64,000 bases of DNA from Chitinophagales bacterium. Its GTDB lineage: Bacteria; Bacteroidota; Bacteroidia; Chitinophagales; Chitinophagaceae. The position numbers were made by a program, and so were the translations under genes. This document shows positions 34,263 through 43,900 of this stretch, in pieces; within the stretch, counting starts at the first letter, position 1, and each line of letters opens with the position of its first letter. The stretch spans positions 930,001 through 994,000 of the forward strand of contig JACJXQ010000008.1 in the NCBI GenBank assembly GCA_020636495.1, in the 5' to 3' direction. The notes under the pieces were generated by a model. The model saw only the letters and a list, made by a program, of their open reading frames with translations, did no database searches and was not told the origin of the DNA.

Positions 34263-34280
34263 ACTACTTTTTAGCAATTC

Positions 34281-37200
34281 ATGAGTTTACCCTCCATATC
34301 GTTAAAGCGCCCGGTAATGGCTCTTGTACTGAATATCATCATCGTGATCTTCGGTGTCATAGGCTTCGATTTCCTTGGAGTGAGGGATTACCCATCTATT
34401 GATCCACCCATTATTAATGTGCGTACCTCATATGCGGGTGCCAACCCTGATATTGTTGAGTCGCAGATAACAGAACCATTGGAGAAATCTATCAATGGTA
34501 TTGCTGGTATTAAGAGTATATCGTCTACCAGTGCCTTGGGTAACAGTAGCATATCTGTAGAGTTCGACCTTAGGATAGATCTGGAAGCTGCCGCGAATGA
34601 TGTACGGGATAAGGTGTCGCAGGCTGTGCGCAATCTGCCGCAGGATATTGATGCGCCTCCCGTGGTTTCAAAGTCCGATGCCAGCGCGGGGCCTATCATA
34701 TCTATGACCGTTGAGAGTCATACCAAAAACCAACTGGAGTTGACCGAATATGCTGAGAACGTGTTGGTAGAACGTTTGCAGACCATACCCGGTGTAAGCT
34801 ACATACGTATCTGGGGCGAAAAACGCTATGCTATGCGTATGTGGCTGGACCCGCTTAAAATGGCAGGCTACGGGATCACTTTCTCTGATGTACAGGTTGC
34901 ATTGAATAAACAGAATATTGAATTGCCTTCCGGTAAGCTTAGTGGTCAACAAACAGAATTGTCGGTACGCACCTTTGGAAGGCTGTACACCGAAGAGGAT
35001 TTTAATAACCTCATTATCAAAAACGTTAACGGAACAGACGTTCGTTTCCGTGAAATTGGAGAGGCGGCATTGGGGCCTGAAAATGAAGAGACCATATTGA
35101 AAGAAAGTAACGTGCCCATGATAGCCCTGGCCATTACGCCGCAGCCGGGTTCTAATTATGTGGCCATTGCTGATGAATTTTACAAGCGCTACGAGGAAAT
35201 AAAAAAAGATGTACCTGAAGATTTTACGCTGAATGTAGCCCTGGACAATACACAGTACATTAAAAAATCTATCAGCGAGGTTGAGGAGACATTGTTTGTA
35301 GCCATCGCGCTTGTTATTATTATCATCTACCTGTTCTTCCGCGATTGGCGTATTGCATTACGCCCCTTACTGGATATACCCGTTAGTCTGATAGGTGCCT
35401 TCTTCATTATGTACCTGATGGGGTTCACCATTAATATACTTACCCTTCTGGCAGTTGTGCTGGCTACCGGTCTTGTGGTGGATGATGGTATAGTAGTGAC
35501 CGAGAATATCTATAAAAAACTGGAGAAGGGCATGGAGAAACACCGTGCCGCGAAGGAGGGAAGCGAGGAGATATATTTTGCCATTATCGCTACTTCCATC
35601 ACACTGGCTATTGTATTCATACCTATCATATTCTTACAGGGTTTTACCGGGAGCTTGTTCAAAGAGTTCGGTGTAGTAGTAGCGGGTGCGGTATTGATAT
35701 CAGCATTCGTTTCGCTGACACTTACTCCTGTTCTGAATGTATTCCTGACCAAAGAAGTACACAAGCCATCAAAATTCTATATCAGGACTGAACCATTTTT
35801 TGCAGGTATGGAAAATGGCTATAGTATGGCGCTGAGGTGGATCATGAAACATAAATGGATAGCAACCACAGGTATAGTCGCTACTTTCGCACTCATCATA
35901 CTTATAGGTCGCACACTACAAACTGAGCTGGCACCTATGGAAGATAAGAACCGTTTCCGTCTTGCCGTATCTGCTCCCGAAGGTACATCATATGATGCTA
36001 TGGAAAACTATATGAATAATATAGTGGACATGCTAATAGACAGTGTGCCTGAGAAACGTGTGATACTTTCCGTTACAGCACCTGGCTTTACAGGTTCAGG
36101 TGCTGTGAATACAGGTTTCAGTTTTGTACCATTGATTGATGCGTCGGAACGCGAACGCAGCCAGAATGATATTGTGCAAATGGTCAATAGTAGCCTTGGG
36201 AAATTTAATTATGGTAAGGCGTTCGCTTTGCAGGAGCAGACCATTTCAGTACAACGCGGTGGCAGTAATTATCCAATTGTATACATTTTACAAAACATCA
36301 ATTTCGATAAACTTTCCAAAGCATTACCACGCTTCCTTGAAGAAGCCAATAACAACCCCATACTGCAAGGTGTGGATGCAGATCTGAAATTCAATAAGCC
36401 TGAACTGACGGTTTCTATCGATAGGGAAAAAGCATCTCGCATGGGCATATCTATCGAGGAGGTGGCACAGACCCTTCAATTTGCCTTGAGTAATAAAAGA
36501 CTTGGATATTTTACCAAGAATGGTAAGCAATACCAGCTACTGGGACAGGTGCTCAGAGAGAGCAGGGAGGCACCACTCGACCTCAAACAGTTCTATGTAA
36601 GAACCAATACAGGAGAAATGGTCTCAATAGATAATCTTGTGCAACTGGAAGAAACTACCAGCCCTGCGCAGATGTATCACTACAACCGTTACAAATCCGC
36701 TACCATATCGGCAGGGTTGGCACCGGGCTATACCATTGGTGATGGATTGGAGGCTATGGATGAGATATACGCCAAACTGAAAGATGAAGGCCTGATAGAT
36801 GACAGCTTTACCACTTCTTTGGGAGGTTCTTCCAAAGACTTTGCAGAGAGTTCATCCAATACATCATTCGCATTTATCCTGGCATTGATACTCATTTACC
36901 TGGTACTGTCTGCGCAGTTTGAAAGTTTTATAGATCCTTTTATTATTATGCTTACTGTGCCATTGGCCATAGCGGGTGCGCTGTTGTCATTATGGTTATT
37001 CGGTCATACACTGAATATATTCTCTGAGATAGGCATGATCATGCTGATAGGATTGGTGACAAAGAATGGCATACTGATAGTAGAATATGCCAACAGGTTG
37101 AGAGACCAGGGAGCCACAAGAACAAAAGCAGCTATTGAAGCAGCTGGTATGCGTCTGCGCCCGATACTCATGACGAGCTTTGCGATGATGTTTGGTGCAT

Positions 37201-37379
37201 TACCGCTGGCATTGTCATTAGGCGCTGCATCAACCAGCCGCATACCATTGGGCATTGTTATCGTAGGCGGAATATTATTTTCTTTGTTGCTGTCATTGTT
37301 TATCGTGCCGGTTATGTACACTTTCCTTTCCAGGAGAAAAACACCGGCCTCAACAGCAATATTAAAACTGGACGAATAG
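34281..37379 (+). CDS. RND multidrug/solute efflux pump, HAE1/AcrB-type inner-membrane subunit
   Basis: A 1032-residue proton-driven efflux transporter. N-terminal TM1 (SISLKRPVMALVLNIIIVIF), porter domains (YAGANPDIVESQITEPLEKS; AANDVRDKVSQAVRNLP), TM4 with the proton-relay Asp pair (LAVVLATGLVVDDGIVVTEN), and the second half with FILALILIYLVLSAQFESF and GLVTKNGILIVEYANRLRDQ are all AcrB/MexB-type. The DD pair in TM4 and K in TM10 favour a functional hydrophobic-solute exporter. It is followed 3 bp later by tolC; no membrane-fusion (AcrA-like) gene adjoins either side. Confidence 0.95.
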   Translation: MSLPSISLKRPVMALVLNIIIVIFGVIGFDFLGVRDYPSIDPPIINVRTSYAGANPDIVESQITEPLEKSINGIAGIKSISSTSALGNSSISVEFDLRIDLEAAANDVRDKVSQAVRNLPQDIDAPPVVSKSDASAGPIISMTVESHTKNQLELTEYAENVLVERLQTIPGVSYIRIWGEKRYAMRMWLDPLKMAGYGITFSDVQVALNKQNIELPSGKLSGQQTELSVRTFGRLYTEEDFNNLIIKNVNGTDVRFREIGEAALGPENEETILKESNVPMIALAITPQPGSNYVAIADEFYKRYEEIKKDVPEDFTLNVALDNTQYIKKSISEVEETLFVAIALVIIIIYLFFRDWRIALRPLLDIPVSLIGAFFIMYLMGFTINILTLLAVVLATGLVVDDGIVVTENIYKKLEKGMEKHRAAKEGSEEIYFAIIATSITLAIVFIPIIFLQGFTGSLFKEFGVVVAGAVLISAFVSLTLTPVLNVFLTKEVHKPSKFYIRTEPFFAGMENGYSMALRWIMKHKWIATTGIVATFALIILIGRTLQTELAPMEDKNRFRLAVSAPEGTSYDAMENYMNNIVDMLIDSVPEKRVILSVTAPGFTGSGAVNTGFSFVPLIDASERERSQNDIVQMVNSSLGKFNYGKAFALQEQTISVQRGGSNYPIVYILQNINFDKLSKALPRFLEEANNNPILQGVDADLKFNKPELTVSIDREKASRMGISIEEVAQTLQFALSNKRLGYFTKNGKQYQLLGQVLRESREAPLDLKQFYVRTNTGEMVSIDNLVQLEETTSPAQMYHYNRYKSATISAGLAPGYTIGDGLEAMDEIYAKLKDEGLIDDSFTTSLGGSSKDFAESSSNTSFAFILALILIYLVLSAQFESFIDPFIIMLTVPLAIAGALLSLWLFGHTLNIFSEIGMIMLIGLVTKNGILIVEYANRLRDQGATRTKAAIEAAGMRLRPILMTSFAMMFGALPLALSLGAASTSRIPLGIVIVGGILFSLLLSLFIVPVMYTFLSRRKTPASTAILKLDE

Positions 37380-37382
37380 GGT

Positions 37383-38678
37383 ATGTTGAAACGTTTATTC
37401 ATATTGTTATGTTGTCTGCAATCCTGCGCATACGCACAGGAGCTGCTTTCATTGGATATGGCTATTCAACAAGCCCTGAAGAATAACTTTGATATCCAGG
37501 TGGCACGAGCTGATGGTATGCAGGCAGAGGTGAATAATACAATGGGTAATGCAGGCATGTCTCCTAATATCAATGCCACTGGCGGCGTAAATGTCAGTTC
37601 GCAGAATGTAAAGATCAACTTTATTGACGGCCGTACCCAGCAGGTAAATAATGCCGCATCTATCAATTACACCGGCTCTGTTAATCTTAACTGGACATTG
37701 TTTGATGGTGGTAAGATGTTCCTGAAAAAGAAACAATTGAATGTACTGGAAAAAGCAGGAGAGGCGCAATTGAAAGAGCAGGTACAATCGGTTGTTTCGC
37801 AAGTGATACAGTCGTATGCTTTAGCAGTACTGCAACAGCAGCAGGGAGTGGCGATAGATACCGGGCTTTTGTTGGCTAAAACAAGAATGGAGTTGTCCAG
37901 GCTGAAGTTTGAGAATGGTTCTTCTGCTAAAGTTGATTACTTGCAGGCAAGGGTAGACTATAACAGTCGACAATCAGATTCTTTACAGCAGGAGGCTTCG
38001 CTTGGGGCATCACTCGCATCGCTGAATGCATTGATGGGTGAAGATGCTGACCGCCCTTATCGTGTGCAGGATGAGTTGGACCTGGATACCGAATTATTGC
38101 CTGAAAATAAGGAGTTGCTTGAGCAGTTGAACCCATCGTTGAGCATAGCAAAGTATAACGCACAGGCTTCACTACTGAATGCCAAAATGGCGAAAACAGC
38201 ATTTATGCCTATACTGGCTTTGAATGGTGGCTATGGTTATAATAATACGCAGAGCCAGTCAGGCTTTACAACCTTCAACCAGAGCTTTGGCCCCAACGGG
38301 GGACTGACGTTAAGCCTGCCTTTATTCAGGGGAGGCAACATTCGCAGGGAAGCTCGTATAGCCTCTCTACAGTCTATGCAATACCAATTGTTATATGATA
38401 AACAAACGGTTGAGCTGGGAAAGGCATACCGCATAGCATGGAATAATTATAAAGTAGCGGTCAGCGCATATAAGCTGGAAAAGCAAAATCTTGAGTACGC
38501 CAAAGAGAACCTGTATATACAAAAAGAGCGTTTCAAGGTAGGTATAGCCAATACGCTGGAAACTCGCGAAGCGGAAAATAGCTATGTTCAATCATTGGTA
38601 CGCTACTATACAGCAGCTTACAACCTGAAAGTGAACGAAACCAAAGTGCTGGAACTGGAAGGTGCTTTGGTAAAATAA
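37383..38678 (+). CDS. TolC-family outer-membrane efflux channel
   Basis: A 431-residue OEP-family protein with a signal peptide (MLKRLFILLCCLQSCAYA). It has the two-fold repeat of long helices (LDMAIQQALKNNFDIQVARA; LKFENGSSAKVDYLQARVDY; then NLYIQKERFKVGIANTLETR) and barrel strands (SINYTGSVNLNWTLFDGGKM; FGPNGGLTLSLPLFRGGN). It forms the periplasm-spanning exit duct of the RND pump encoded 3 bp upstream. Its 3' end abuts a convergent gene. Confidence 0.93.
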   Translation: MLKRLFILLCCLQSCAYAQELLSLDMAIQQALKNNFDIQVARADGMQAEVNNTMGNAGMSPNINATGGVNVSSQNVKINFIDGRTQQVNNAASINYTGSVNLNWTLFDGGKMFLKKKQLNVLEKAGEAQLKEQVQSVVSQVIQSYALAVLQQQQGVAIDTGLLLAKTRMELSRLKFENGSSAKVDYLQARVDYNSRQSDSLQQEASLGASLASLNALMGEDADRPYRVQDELDLDTELLPENKELLEQLNPSLSIAKYNAQASLLNAKMAKTAFMPILALNGGYGYNNTQSQSGFTTFNQSFGPNGGLTLSLPLFRGGNIRREARIASLQSMQYQLLYDKQTVELGKAYRIAWNNYKVAVSAYKLEKQNLEYAKENLYIQKERFKVGIANTLETREAENSYVQSLVRYYTAAYNLKVNETKVLELEGALVK

Positions 38679-39344
38679 TTACCAGTTGTTATTCCCTTTT
38701 TTTCTTGCTGCAGCTATTTGTGCATCGCAAAAGGCTTCAACTATTTCCGTATCGGTATCGTGCTGTTGTGTCGTCCATTGGTACAACCTGTTGTCTGTGC
38801 AGTTGATGGTCAGGTTGCCATGGCGCAACAGTACTTTTTCTACTTCTCCCCAATTAATGAAACGTCTTTTCAGTGCAAATGGAGGTTTAATACCTTCATC
38901 GTTGATGATAACGTGAGGAGTATTTCCACTTTTGCTGTTCTCCTGCGAGATGGCGAAGATTATTGTTGCAAATAGCAGGCCGAAGATAGAAGCGAGGGTG
39001 TAAAATTGTGCAGATAGCAGGTATGTGGCAATACCGGCGGATAACACCAGCTCTATTATCCTGAATGCTTTGTTGTTAATCGCTCTTAACAGCCATTTGT
39101 TGCGAAACAGTGCTGAGATGATTATGACCAGGCTGGAGAGTATCACAAATGACGCTGTAATGTCCGTCATGTCAAAACTTTTTTCCGGAACAGGTATTGC
39201 AGCATCAGGTTCAGGAATAACTATGTTATTCAGCATCAGCAATATAGCGCCAAAGGCCAGCATGGCAAAACCTGACAGCAGGTGCAGTGCTGTTACCTGG
39301 TGTGGTTTCACTCTTTGTTCAGCCAGTGGTATATCAAATGTCAT
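38679..39344 (-). CDS. Membrane protein of unknown function
   Basis: A 221-residue protein. ATG at 39344 (MTFDIPLAEQRVKPHQ) is preferred; the longer frame would overlap the cupin gene. Four hydrophobic segments are visible (ALHLLSGFAMLAFGAILLML; ASFVILSSLVIIISALF; IIELVLSAGIATYLLSAQFY; LASIFGLLFATIIFAISQ), followed by a soluble PH-like C-terminal part (VIINDEGIKPPFALKRRFIN, WGEVEKVLLRHGNLTINCTD). That layout is common in uncharacterised Bacteroidota membrane proteins. It lies leftward, 29 bp after the cupin gene's stop. Confidence 0.7.
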   Translation of the reverse strand: MTFDIPLAEQRVKPHQVTALHLLSGFAMLAFGAILLMLNNIVIPEPDAAIPVPEKSFDMTDITASFVILSSLVIIISALFRNKWLLRAINNKAFRIIELVLSAGIATYLLSAQFYTLASIFGLLFATIIFAISQENSKSGNTPHVIINDEGIKPPFALKRRFINWGEVEKVLLRHGNLTINCTDNRLYQWTTQQHDTDTEIVEAFCDAQIAAARKKGNNNW

Positions 39345-39373
39345 AGATGCAAAAATAATGTTTGCCTGATGTT

Positions 39374-39739
39374 TTACAGGCGGAAAGTATCTGCCGCATG
39401 CTCTGCTATTGAATTCAGTTCCATGAAAGTGCAGTCGGTATCGGGTATCAGCTCGTGCCATATATATGGTGGTATCTCAAACTGCATAGGTCCTGTGTGT
39501 TGCGCAGTTTGTACTCCTGCATCATCTATATGTTTCCAGTTGAAGGTACAGGTGCCGTTCAGCAGGATGAGAATCTCCGGGTCTTTAGTAGATGATAGCC
39601 CCTTGTGATAGTGCCTGCCGCTGATTGTACCCGCTTTGCGGAAAACGATCAGGTGCGTGCCCGTTCGTTGCTGAACAAATTCGGCAGTATAGCCCCTTTC
39701 GTCTGTACCCGCGGGCACAATGGCTGTCACCTTGATCAT
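39374..39739 (-). CDS. Cupin-fold protein
   Basis: A 121-residue single-domain cupin. The metal-site motif GRHYHKGLSSTKDPEILILL (~residues 41-60), then GTCTFNW, and the second motif PPYIWHELIPDTDCTFMELN supply the His/Glu ligands typical of small cupins, including sugar-isomerase-like and WxcM-like proteins. Substrate unknown. It overlaps the DUF1835 gene by 4 bp, so the two are translationally coupled. Confidence 0.82.
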   Translation of the reverse strand: MIKVTAIVPAGTDERGYTAEFVQQRTGTHLIVFRKAGTISGRHYHKGLSSTKDPEILILLNGTCTFNWKHIDDAGVQTAQHTGPMQFEIPPYIWHELIPDTDCTFMELNSIAEHAADTFRL

Positions 39740-40611
39740 GCTGTTTCTTTTTGGATGGTTTCAGCATCGCTATCGGTGCTTTCGTCTTCTGCTGCAATCG
39801 CTTCGCTGCTGCCACCTGGCAATTTTACACTGAAATCGCGTAGTGTCTTATTCGTATCGCCCATTACTTCAAGTGTACTATTCTCTATAAGTTTACGCAG
39901 CCGCCAGCCCAGGTACAGGTTGCCGGTAGGTACGCTTAGTTTGCTGATGGTCTGGTTCACAATACGGTGCGCCTTCTGGAATTGCTGCGAGCAGAAGCTC
40001 AGTAATTTTTCGTCATAAAACGATTCATCGCGCGTATAGAGCTTCTTACCACCCTCCAGCAGCCTCATGCCTGCATTCTCAGCGGTCATGTTCAGCCATT
40101 CTTCACCGTCTATTTCCAGTTCTGCTGGTGTTACCTGCCTGGCCAGCCTGCGGGCTTTTATCAATTCTTTGGGTAATATCTCGCTCATGTTCTTTGGGTA
40201 GTATACTTTTCCCTCAGCATCCAGGAAAGGCAGGCCTGCCAGGTTAAGCACATAGAACCGATCCAGGTGTTTGCCCATATAGTTCAGCATCCAATAGTAA
40301 GCACAGACATCCGCCGGCCATGGAGCCATCCATAACCATACTACGTCTTCGGGATTATTATTCAGTTGTGTGGTCACTTCCAGCAGGTGTTCCAGGTCTT
40401 GTACTTCTGTTTCCTGCTTTTCATCATTTACTACGTCTTTCCAGAATGCTGAGCGTAGCTGGCTGAATGACTGTCCCGGGGCTTTTTTTATTGGGCCAAC
40501 ATGCAGGATGTCTTTCAGAACTATTACTTCGCCTTGCATAGATTCTTCTGTACTGATAGCCTCCAGCAAAGGTGGTGCTGCCATGTCACCTACTACAATA
40601 TGGTATATCAT
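39736..40611 (-). CDS. DUF1835 domain protein
   Basis: A 291-residue protein starting at ATG 40611 (MIYHIVVGDMAAPPLLEAIS); the longer frame would add 20 residues. The N-terminal half matches DUF1835 (VIVLKDILHVGPIKKAPGQS, then VVWLWMAPWPADVCAYYWML). The C-terminal half (PAELEIDGEEWLNMTAENAG, LLSFCSQQFQKAHRIVNQTI) fits the associated DUF3658 helical region. Biochemical role unknown. The Ser/Glu/Asp-rich last ~25 residues are probably disordered. It heads a leftward group with the cupin and membrane-protein genes. Confidence 0.8.
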   Translation of the reverse strand: MIYHIVVGDMAAPPLLEAISTEESMQGEVIVLKDILHVGPIKKAPGQSFSQLRSAFWKDVVNDEKQETEVQDLEHLLEVTTQLNNNPEDVVWLWMAPWPADVCAYYWMLNYMGKHLDRFYVLNLAGLPFLDAEGKVYYPKNMSEILPKELIKARRLARQVTPAELEIDGEEWLNMTAENAGMRLLEGGKKLYTRDESFYDEKLLSFCSQQFQKAHRIVNQTISKLSVPTGNLYLGWRLRKLIENSTLEVMGDTNKTLRDFSVKLPGGSSEAIAAEDESTDSDAETIQKETA

Positions 40612-40764
40612 AGCCGTAAAAATAGTTGATAGAATGTTCTGGATTTTGATTTGCAGAAATTTTGTATCCACAGTTGATATAAGAGTCGTATAAAACTATT
40701 TTTTTGATATGTCTAACTAAGTATTCGTCAGTTTCGTCTTTATAAAGCTACATTGCATATTGAA

Positions 40765-40920
40765 AATTATTAATGCATATTCATTTATTAATAATTATGC
40801 TTGTAAAAGGAATGTTAAAAGACTATTTTTATAATCAGTTTTAAATATTCGGATGTGAATAAGGTAGAAATACCTGACCATATATCTATATGTATAGCTA
40901 TGTGTATATCTATATATCCG
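40765..40920. promoter_or_regulatory. AT-rich upstream region of the giant Ig-repeat gene
   Basis: The 350-bp gap (40612-40961) holds AATTATTAAT (40765) paired with ATTAATAATT (40787), a 10-bp inverted repeat, and an alternating TATATCTATATGTATAGC-type stretch (40879-40918). No strong TTTG/TAnnTTTG pair is seen, and nothing else is recognisable. It probably carries the promoters of the divergent DUF1835 and giant genes. Confidence 0.35.
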
Positions 40921-40961
40921 GACTTAAGACGGGAAAATTATATTGTCAATAATAAAGCTTT

Positions 40962-43900
40962 ATGAGGAAATTTTTATTCTACCTGGTTGTTGCGCTATTT
41001 ACTATCCCGATGGCTGCAAGCGCAGTGGTGCCATCCATCAGCATCAATTCCAATTTGGGAATAAGCGTCTGTGCTGGTGCAAACGTTATTTTTTCTTCCA
41101 ACATCACTAATGGAGGTACTACCCCTACCTACCAATGGAAGATAAATGGCGTGAATGTTGGTACCAACAGCAGTACATTTTCTACAACAACATTAGCAAA
41201 TGATGACACGGTGTATTGTGTGTTGACCAGCAACGACCCCGGTGCCAGCCCCACCACAGTTACGAGTAACAAAATTCTTATGGTGGTGAGCCCTGTGGTT
41301 ACGCCAACATTATCTTTATCTACATCTACTGGCCTCACAACTATCTGTGCCGGAGATACTATGCATTTTACCGCAACCAATACCAATGGTGGTGGAGGTC
41401 CAACCTATCAATGGAAAGTAAATGGTGCCAACGCAGGTATCAACAGTAAATACTTTAATACCAATACGCTGTCCAATAACGACGTTGTGTATTGCGAGAT
41501 GACCTCAAATAAAGCATGTGCCAGCCCGGTAGTTGTCAATAGTGATACTATGACCATAACGGTTAATCCTATTGTTGCACCATCGGTTACCATTGCTTCG
41601 GGCAGCGGCACCAGTATATGCGCAGGACAGTCGGTTAACTTTACAGCAACACCGGTCAATGGTGGATCCTCACCATCATTCCAGTGGAAGAAAAATGGCG
41701 CTAATGTTGGTGTCAACAGTAATATCTATTCTACATCGTCACTTTCAAATGGAGATGTCATCACTTGCGTTTTAACAAGTAATGCGCAATGTATCAGCAC
41801 AACAACGGCAAACAGTAATTCAATTGCCATGACGGTGAACCCGGTGCTGACACCATCTGTTACTATTGCTTCCAATAAGGGTACAAGTATCTGTGTAAAC
41901 GATACTGTTACATTCACCCCGACACCTGTAAACGGTGGTACAACACCTGTTTACCAGTGGAAGGTAAATGGTACCATCATGGCTGTTGGTGCTACATATA
42001 CTACTAATACTATTAATAATGGTGATATAGTGAGCGTTAAGATGACAAGTAATGCTACCTGTGTCAGCCCTGATACTGTAAACAGTGCAGGCCTGACTAT
42101 GGCGACTACCGGTGCCACCGCATCAGTAAGCATTGCCTCAAACAAAGGCTCATCTGTTTGCGGAGGCGATACCGTAACCTTTACAGCTACACCTGTTAAC
42201 GGCGGAACAACTCCATCTTACCAGTGGAAAGTAAATGGTGCAAATGCGGGTGCCAACAGTAGTACATTCACTACTTCATCATTGTCTAACGGCGATGTAG
42301 TGTCTTGTGTGCTGACCAGCAGTTCTGCTTGTGTCGTGAACGGTCCTGCCAACAGCAACAGTATTGCCATGACGGTAACAGCCAAGCTTACTCCTGTAGT
42401 AGCTATCACACTTACACCTAATGATACTATATGTGCGGGAACACAGGTTACTTTCACTGCCAACAGCACAAATGGTGGCGGTACTCCTGCTTACCAGTGG
42501 AAAGTGAACGGATCTAATGTTGGTAGCAACAGTGCTACTTTTATTACTAATACACTTGCCAACGGAGACGTTGTTACCTGTGTACTTACCAGTAGTATAG
42601 TGTGTGTTACTTCTGCTACCGCAACAAGTAATGCTATAACTATGACGGTGAACCCTATACTGACACCGGTAATAACTATATCTGTCAGCCCTGACGATAC
42701 TATTTGCGCAGGCGCCAGCACAACATTCAGTGCTACTACGGCTAATGGTGGTTTAACACCATCTTACCAGTGGAAAAAGAACGGTGCCAATGTGGGTACC
42801 AACAGCAATTCATATAATACCAGTACACTTGCCAATGGCGATGCTGTATGGTGTATTTTGACTACAAGCGAAGCTTGCATCTCTAAATCGAAAGATACCA
42901 GTAACACAATTAATATGACCGTAAAGGCTAACCTGACACCTTCGGTGTCAATTACGGTTAGTCCTAAGGATACAATATGCGCCGGTACACCTGTAACATT
43001 TACAGCAACTCCGGTTAATGGTGGTACTACTCCTTCTTATCAATGGAAGGTGAACGGCACTAATGTAGGTTCTAACAGTCCGACATTTAATGTAGGTGGT
43101 TTAAATAATAACGATGTGGTTGTTTGTGTAATGACGAGCAGCGAACCATGCGTTACCACATCACTTGCTGCCAGCAACAGTATCAAGATGACAGTGTTCC
43201 CGAACATTACACCTGATGTAACACTGGGTGTTGCTCCGAATGATACTATCTGCGCAGGTACCATGACCACGTTTACTGCTAATCCGGTTAACGGTGGTAC
43301 TTCGCCAACCTACCAGTGGCAGCTTAATGGTGTGAATGCGGGTACAGGCAATACATATTCAAGCACTACCTTCAGTACAGGGGATGTTATCAGGTGTATC
43401 ATGACCAGCAATGGTGTCTGCCTGACAAAACCAAAGGATACCAGCGATCCGGTGACCATGACTGTAATGCCGAATTTAACTCCGGCGATAGTGATCACAC
43501 ACTTCCCCACCGATACAATTTGCGATGGTACGAATGTAACTTTCACCGCTACATCTGCAAATGGTGGTCTGACGCCAACTTATCAATGGCAGGTAAATGG
43601 TGCTAATGTAGGCCTGAATAACCTGACCTACAGTTCTACTACTTTGGCCAATGGTGACAAGGTAAGGTGCTATATGACCAGCAGTAGCATGTGCCTTACC
43701 AAGCCGACCGATACAAGTAATGTAATTACTATAGGCGTAAAATCGAAAGTTACCCCTGATGTGACCATAACAGCCAGCCCGAACGATACTATTTGCCAGG
43801 GTACCAGTGTAACCTTCACTGCGGTTGCTACAAATGCAAGCAACACTCCATCTTACCAATGGCAGGTAAATGGTTCAGATGTAGGCACTAATAGTAATAC

